From positions 124,001-188,000 of the forward strand of contig QQUE01000015.1 in NCBI GenBank assembly GCA_008501765.1: 64,000 nucleotides of DNA, given 5' to 3'. Made by a program: the position numbers and the translations under genes. Of this stretch, positions 59,220 to 64,000 are shown piece after piece; the stretch's first letter is position 1, and each line of letters starts with the position of its first letter. The stretch is from Calditrichota bacterium (GTDB lineage: Bacteria; Zhuqueibacterota; Zhuqueibacteria; Zhuqueibacterales; Geothermadaptataceae). Under the pieces are notes generated by a model. That model made no database searches. It saw only the letters and a program-made list of their open reading frames with translations, and had not been told where the DNA came from.

Positions 59220-60494
59220 ATGAAAACGAATCAACCACAAAATTCATTTATTTCACGCAGTTTGCAATCCAGCGTCTGGGGCCATATTCACGAGGCAATC
59301 CGGGAAGCATTTGCGACGATTAAAAATAACAAAATGCGCTCGGGATTGGTCATTCTTGGTGTGCTCATCGGTATTTCGAGCCTGATGGCAATGGTTGCCA
59401 CCGTCGCTGGGCTCAATTCATTTATCGCTTCGTCGATGAGTGGGCAAGGCACGCCGATTGTCAGCCTTTCAAAAATTGATTTTCTCGCTGGTGAAAGCAT
59501 GGAAGAAATGATGAAGCGCAAAAACTTCACCATCGCCGATGCAAAAGCGCTGGAAAATATACCCCATGTCATCGGTGTACAAGTGCAATACGGGCGCGGG
59601 ATGACAGTGAGATACCGGGATCGCAAAGCGCAACTCATATCCGTGGTGGGTTCCAATGTCGATTTACTCTACGTGCAAAATATCACCGTGAGCGAAGGCC
59701 GTTATTTCACTGAAAACGAAATTGAGCGCCGCCGCCCCTCCGTTGTGCTGGGCAATAAAGTAGCTGAGTCTTTATTTAAATTTGAAGATCCAATTGGAAA
59801 AAGAATCCGCATTGAAAATCGGGAATATGAAATTTTGGGTGTTTTTTCGGACCGCAAAACCATTTTTGGCGGCATGGCTGATAATTTTCTTGTGCTGCCC
59901 TACACGACTTACCAGCGCGATTTTATGTTCAGAAATGAAGATTTGGGGATAAATATAATCGTTGACAACAACGACCATGTTGAAGATGTCGAAGAATCCG
60001 TTCGCGCCCTGATGCGCATGCGGCGTAAAGTCCCGCTTGGTGAAGCTGATGATTTTGCCGTCATCCCGGTCGATGAAGTGGTAAAATTCACCAAAAGTAT
60101 CACCGATCAGGTGGCGCTCGTGCTCGTCGTGCTTGCTTCAATCGCATTGATGATCGGCGGCATCGGTGTGATGGTAATCATGCTGGTTTCGGTAACCGAA
60201 CGCACCCACGAAATTGGTATTCGCAAAGCGATCGGCGCATCGCGAGGCCAAATTACCTGGCAATTTCTCATCGAAGCAGCCGTGCTTTCCGGGCTGGGTG
60301 GATTATTGGGTCTCCTCACAGGGGGCGGACTTGCTTTTTTGATCTCAATGCTGCTGGGATTTCCATTTATTTTGCCGCTTGGCTGGGTAATTTTTGCTGT
60401 TTTCATGTCGGTGAGCGTAGGTCTGTTTTTTGGTATTTTTCCTGCTCGAAAGGCAGCCCAGCTCGATCCCATCGAAGCATTGCGGTATGAGTAA
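59220..60494 (+). CDS. MacB/FtsX-type ABC permease 2
   Basis: 424 residues, a homologue of the gene before it. Membrane helix RSGLVILGVLIGISSLMAMVA, MacB_PCD periplasmic domain (~75-275), C-terminal FtsX core with ALVLVVLASIALMIGGIGVM and SVTERTHEIGIRKAIGASRG, ending FPARKAAQLDPIEALRYE. Again no nucleotide-binding domain. Two different permeases suggest a heterodimer. The ABC ATPase needed for function is not in the window; it must be encoded elsewhere. A ~100-base gap separates the two permease genes. Confidence 0.92.
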   Translation: MKTNQPQNSFISRSLQSSVWGHIHEAIREAFATIKNNKMRSGLVILGVLIGISSLMAMVATVAGLNSFIASSMSGQGTPIVSLSKIDFLAGESMEEMMKRKNFTIADAKALENIPHVIGVQVQYGRGMTVRYRDRKAQLISVVGSNVDLLYVQNITVSEGRYFTENEIERRRPSVVLGNKVAESLFKFEDPIGKRIRIENREYEILGVFSDRKTIFGGMADNFLVLPYTTYQRDFMFRNEDLGINIIVDNNDHVEDVEESVRALMRMRRKVPLGEADDFAVIPVDEVVKFTKSITDQVALVLVVLASIALMIGGIGVMVIMLVSVTERTHEIGIRKAIGASRGQITWQFLIEAAVLSGLGGLLGLLTGGGLAFLISMLLGFPFILPLGWVIFAVFMSVSVGLFFGIFPARKAAQLDPIEALRYE

Positions 60495-60631
60495 AATTCA
60501 GGCCAATTTTATGGGGACCCGGGCCTGCGTTTAAAATTATTTTATTCTGTCTTTTTATCATACCATTGTATAAATTTCCCTTCCAAAAAGTGCCATTTGC
60601 TTCTGAAATGAAAGCATGATTACAACAAAGG

Positions 60632-61885
60632 ATGAAAAAGGTGATCGATCAAAAAACCGAGTATGCATTATTTTGTGATAAATATGGCAGTCGTGGGCTC
60701 GATATCGAAGGTGTAAAAGAGAAGTTAAAACAGCAGAAAATTGAAACGCCAAGTTGGGGATATGCCAATAGCGGCACGCGCTTCAAAACATTTCCCTGGC
60801 CCGGCGCTGCAACAACGACGCGGCAAAAACTTGACGACGCGGCGATGGTCCACAAAATGACCGGTATTGCCCCCTCTGTGGCTCTGCATATTCCCTGGGA
60901 TAAACCGGAGGACGGCGATTACAAAGCCATGCGTCACTACGCTAAAAACCTGGGAATTCAACTCGGCGCTATAAATCCAAATGTATTTCAGGATGATATT
61001 TACCGGCTCGGCTCATTTTGCAATCCGCATCCTGCGGTGCGCGAGCAGGCGTTAAACCACATGGCGGATTGCTGTGAAATCATGCAAAACACTGGCAGCG
61101 ATATTCTCAGTTTATGGTTCGCAGACGGGACGAATTATGCTGGCCAGGACAGCTTGCGCGAGCGCAAACATCGCATGCAGGAAAGTTTAGCCCAGGTGTA
61201 TTTAATGCTACCGGAACGTTCGCGCATGCTGCTGGAATACAAGTTTTTTGAGCCGGCTTTTTACAGCACCGATGTGCCGGACTGGGGTGTTTCCTACGCA
61301 CTCTGCCTGAAACTTGGCCCGAAAGCGCAAACGCTCGTCGATTTGGGGCATCACGCGCAGGGGGTCAATATTGAGCAAATCGTGGCATTTCTAATCGATG
61401 AAAACAAACTGGGTGGATTCCATTTCAATAATCGAAAATATGCGGATGATGACCTCATCGTCGGCAGTGTAAATCCGTACGAACTTTTTCTCATTTACAA
61501 TGAACTTGCAGATGCTGAACTTAGCAACGATGAAATGATCCGCACCTGTGCCAATAATATAGCCTACATGATCGATCAAAGTTTCACAATTGAAGGAAAA
61601 ATTGCACCGATGATTCAGTCCGTGCTGAATTGCCAGACTGCCTATGCGAAAGCGTTGCTGGTCAATCGAACTGAACTGGCGGCAGCCCGCCGGTCCGGGG
61701 ACGTGCTCGCGGCACACAATATTCTCAACGAGGCATACCAGATCGATGTTTCGCCACTACTTTTCAAAGTGAGGGAAGAATTGAATTGCCCGGCGAATCC
61801 GATTGCCGCATACAGGGAAAGTAAATACGAAGAAAATATAAGCGCTGAACGCGGAAAAGTGGATGCGGGCTCCGGATATCAGTAA
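60632..61885 (+). CDS. rhaI: L-rhamnose isomerase (RhaI type)
   Basis: 417 residues closely matching the Pseudomonas stutzeri-type L-rhamnose isomerase: [125 protein letters not shown]. It converts L-rhamnose to L-rhamnulose in a Mn-dependent TIM barrel; this type also accepts other aldoses. AAAGG almost touches the ATG at 60632; a GTG at 60641 with better spacing is an alternative start that loses three residues. No other rhamnose gene is near, so pathway context is missing. Confidence 0.92.
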   Translation: MKKVIDQKTEYALFCDKYGSRGLDIEGVKEKLKQQKIETPSWGYANSGTRFKTFPWPGAATTTRQKLDDAAMVHKMTGIAPSVALHIPWDKPEDGDYKAMRHYAKNLGIQLGAINPNVFQDDIYRLGSFCNPHPAVREQALNHMADCCEIMQNTGSDILSLWFADGTNYAGQDSLRERKHRMQESLAQVYLMLPERSRMLLEYKFFEPAFYSTDVPDWGVSYALCLKLGPKAQTLVDLGHHAQGVNIEQIVAFLIDENKLGGFHFNNRKYADDDLIVGSVNPYELFLIYNELADAELSNDEMIRTCANNIAYMIDQSFTIEGKIAPMIQSVLNCQTAYAKALLVNRTELAAARRSGDVLAAHNILNEAYQIDVSPLLFKVREELNCPANPIAAYRESKYEENISAERGKVDAGSGYQ

Positions 61886-61928
61886 AAGTCCACGTATTCC
61901 AAAATCAAAAAGTAGAAAGGATATTTTG

Positions 61929-62537
61929 TTGAGTTCAATTGAACACCTTCTCGATAAAAATAAAGCGTGGGCAGACGAAACGCAACGCCGGGATCCCACT
62001 TTTTTTTCACAGTTGGCACAGCAGCAAACGCCAAAATATCTGTGGATTGGCTGCTCCGACAGCCGGGTTCCAGCCACGCAAATTTTGAACCTTTCACCGG
62101 GCGAAGTATTTGTCCACCGCAATGTTGCGAATCTGGTTGTCCACACCGACTTGAATTGTCTTTCAGTTATTCAGTATGCCGTTGAGGCGTTAAAAGTTGA
62201 GCATATTATTGTATGTGGGCATTATGGCTGTGGCGGGATAAAAGCAGCTATGGAGGATCAACAACACGGGCTTGTTGATAACTGGCTTCGGCATGTAAAA
62301 GATGTGCATCGATTTCATGCCACTGAACTGGAAAGCTTGCCTCCTGCAAAGCAGTACCGGTTGCTTTGTGAGCTAAACGTGACTGAGCAAGTAAATAATA
62401 TTTGTAACACCTCTATCGTTGCGAATGCGTGGCAGGAAAACGCGCAATTGGCAATCCATGGCTGGATTTATAATCTCGAAGATGGCATTCTACATCCTTT
62501 AATGAACAAAATAACATCTGCCGGACAATTGGTGTAA
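61929..62537 (+). CDS. Beta-class carbonic anhydrase
   Basis: 202 residues from TTG 61929, preceded by AAAGGA at good spacing; this yields the usual short N-terminus SSIEHLLDKNKAWADET. An ATG at 61863 lies inside rhaI and adds 22 unlikely residues. Zinc ligands are C42 and D44 in GCSDSR and H98 and C101 in CGHYGCGG, with VHRNVAN and HGWIYNLEDG as further family marks. It hydrates CO2 to bicarbonate. It follows rhaI by 43 bases on the same strand; a metabolic link is not obvious. A bidirectional terminator follows. Confidence 0.93.
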   Translation: MSSIEHLLDKNKAWADETQRRDPTFFSQLAQQQTPKYLWIGCSDSRVPATQILNLSPGEVFVHRNVANLVVHTDLNCLSVIQYAVEALKVEHIIVCGHYGCGGIKAAMEDQQHGLVDNWLRHVKDVHRFHATELESLPPAKQYRLLCELNVTEQVNNICNTSIVANAWQENAQLAIHGWIYNLEDGILHPLMNKITSAGQLV

Positions 62538-62625
62538 TCGCTACTCTTTTAAAATATATTCTTGAAAAAATGGCCAGTTCAATTATTACAAGTTCATTCT
62601 TAAATTATTCAACCAAGTTTTAATA

Positions 62626-62666
62626 AAAGGGGCCAGATTAATGTAGAATTAAATCTGAACCCCTTT
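62626..62666. terminator. Bidirectional terminator between convergent genes
   Basis: AAAGGGG and AGATT on the left face AATCT and CCCCTTT on the right, with a small internal loop and a 12-base top loop. It separates the carbonic anhydrase (forward) from the esterase (reverse). Confidence 0.55.
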
Positions 62667-62718
62667 GGGTTAAGTGATTAAAACAATTCATTCACCCTGC
62701 CAAAACCCCGGAGACAAC

Positions 62719-64000
62719 TTAATACCGCCAGCTTGTTAAATCGGCGCCTTCCGGGGCAGATTCCTCGATGCGCTGGAGGATTTTATCGACGTACATTTGG
62801 TGGTAACGCAAGCGCGACTCCGCATTCGAGCGGCTGTGATCGCCATTCCAGCAATGTTCAGCCCGGTCGCCGTAATCGACTGCACCATCATAAAAAGGAG
62901 TGCTGGTATTTTTCAGAAATTCTTCGATGAGGTAAACGGCGTTATTCAGGTAGTAGTTATCCATATCACCGCAATAAATCCGCAGCTTTCCCCGCAATTT
63001 CGGGCCAAGATTTTCCCAGTCGCGCTGCAAAATATAGGAGATATCGTAATTTTGACGCCAGAATTCTGCCACTTCCGGGTTAATTTCACCGGTCATTTTA
63101 TCCCAGATTCGCTGCGGATAACCATCATCCCCAACCGGTGAATACACCGCTTCCCAAATATCCCATTGTTGCCCGGAGCGGCTTTTCGTCCCTAAAACGA
63201 GCTCCCGGTAATTCATTTCTACCAATGTTGCTTTCAACTCCCCGAGATAATTTCGAAAACCCGGTCGCGGCGTGCGCTTGAATTTGCTGTCGACGAAGTA
63301 GGCATTTTTATGATCATAAATATTTACCACGGTATAAGCGCGGAAATCTACCGGATCGGGGCAGGCGGCAAAACAGCCGTTGTATTCATCCGGGTACAAA
63401 ACCTGCGCAGCCAATGCCTCCCAACCGCCGGTAGAGCCACCGTAAAGAAATCGCGACCATGGTTTGCCAATACCACGAAATTCTTTTTCAATATGAGGAA
63501 TCAACTCATAAGTGATGGCATCGCCATAGGGACCCAAATTTTCGGAATTTACAGCATAAGAATCATCGTAGTAAGGATTGGCATGCTGGATTTCGATAAT
63601 TACAAAGCGGGGAAAATCGGGGCCAGTCCATTCTTTGTAAAACTGGTGCGCGTGCTCCTGCTGAATGCGATTATAGCCATGCACATCAAATCGGGCGCTG
63701 TACTCCGGTTTAAGGTCGGGATCAGGTGGCTCCGGCCGGAAGCCGCCAAAAGTGTAGGGAAAATGCCCGTGATTGATGATCAGTGGATAGCGCGCGTCCG
63801 TGTGTGAGTCGAATCCTTCGGGCAGCAGAATGCAAGCACCAAGGTACATTGGCCGACCCCAGAATTTGCTCAACATTTCACTTTTCATTTTAATATGCTT
63901 GATGTATTTCGTGTCTTTTGGCGGATCGATTGGTGGAATTTTCTGATCGAGCTCAATATGGAAGTTATTCTTTTCTCCCGGTCGGATTGTAATTTTTTGT
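62719..64000 (-). CDS. Esterase-like alpha/beta hydrolase, partial (N-terminus beyond window)
   Basis: The reverse-strand frame is open to the window edge (427 codons). The first Met inside it (63888) is not the true start: upstream codons read sensibly as PPIDPPKDTKYIKHIKMKSE. The fold is an esterase of the enterochelin-esterase/tannase-like kind: YPLIINHGHFPYTFGG, a nucleophile elbow LYGGSTGGWEAL (Ser), ACPDPVDF with an acid nearby, and a likely catalytic His in RAEHCWNGDHSRS. Its own substrate is unknown. It may be secreted; the signal peptide would lie past the edge. Confidence 0.82.
   Translation of the reverse strand, partial: QKITIRPGEKNNFHIELDQKIPPIDPPKDTKYIKHIKMKSEMLSKFWGRPMYLGACILLPEGFDSHTDARYPLIINHGHFPYTFGGFRPEPPDPDLKPEYSARFDVHGYNRIQQEHAHQFYKEWTGPDFPRFVIIEIQHANPYYDDSYAVNSENLGPYGDAITYELIPHIEKEFRGIGKPWSRFLYGGSTGGWEALAAQVLYPDEYNGCFAACPDPVDFRAYTVVNIYDHKNAYFVDSKFKRTPRPGFRNYLGELKATLVEMNYRELVLGTKSRSGQQWDIWEAVYSPVGDDGYPQRIWDKMTGEINPEVAEFWRQNYDISYILQRDWENLGPKLRGKLRIYCGDMDNYYLNNAVYLIEEFLKNTSTPFYDGAVDYGDRAEHCWNGDHSRSNAESRLRYHQMYVDKILQRIEESAPEGADLTSWRY

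Overview
The window looks like chromosomal DNA from a flagellated, Gram-negative bacterium of the FCB superphylum. A KSB1/Calditrichota-like lineage fits best, but this is inference from gene content. The evidence is: secreted proteins ending in type IX secretion (T9SS) sorting domains of the NYPNPFNP type, two PorV/FadL-like outer-membrane proteins, Bacteroidota-style ECF sigma/FecR/TonB-receptor signalling, TonB receptors with carboxypeptidase-regulatory domains, and flagellin genes next to these.

Layout. 1-2 kb: an intact flagellin (running off the left edge) and a decayed second flagellin. 2-7.4 kb: a thioredoxin-like lipoprotein and a 998-residue NACHT NTPase with a possible nuclease module and a C-terminal C-type-lectin/FGE domain. 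The last 35 residues of that domain look like the variable region of a diversity-generating retroelement. 7.6-12.5 kb: ECF sigma, FecR and an STN-TonB receptor, then a hicAB toxin-antitoxin pair followed by a second, diverged copy of the receptor's 3' end. 12.6-22.3 kb: a beta-barrel protein, a T9SS-exported GH5 glycosidase, a YqaA-type membrane protein, two members of an unrecognised family of large secreted proteins, and a lipoprotein. 22.7-26.2 kb: a reverse-strand sulfur cassette (MerR-type regulator, SQR-like flavoprotein, DUF1641, single-cysteine DsrC, DsrE).

26-39 kb is accessory DNA with low gene density: a short WD40 protein, a pRiA4b-ORF3-like protein, a hybrid histidine kinase, two kinds of miniature inverted-repeat element with target-site duplications, a dihydrofolate-reductase-fold protein, a CEO-synthase-like dehydrogenase flanked by duplicated gene ends, an AT-rich GHKL-ATPase/PD-(D/E)XK fusion, and an outer-membrane protein. 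The last two genes are each followed by an attC-like site, as in an integron cassette array.

39-48.6 kb: a reverse-strand run of response regulator, DUF4397 lipoprotein, TonB receptor, third member of the large secreted family, and PorV-like protein. It probably makes and exports one surface system. 49-64 kb: a sodium symporter, a zinc-ribbon-like small protein, a coiled-coil and a beta-sandwich protein of unknown role, a SARP-like regulator with a degenerate receiver whose stop codon abuts a miniature element, a Yip1 protein with an adaptor and two MacB/FtsX permeases but no ATPase, L-rhamnose isomerase, beta-carbonic anhydrase, and an esterase running off the right edge.

The strongest leads for undescribed biology are the NACHT/lectin protein with its DGR-like tail, the GHKL-nuclease gene in a possible attC-bounded cassette, two modules that sit between duplicated gene 3' ends, and the three-member secreted family. 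No CRISPR array, rRNA, reverse transcriptase, integron integrase or transposase gene was seen. tRNAs were not searched exhaustively.
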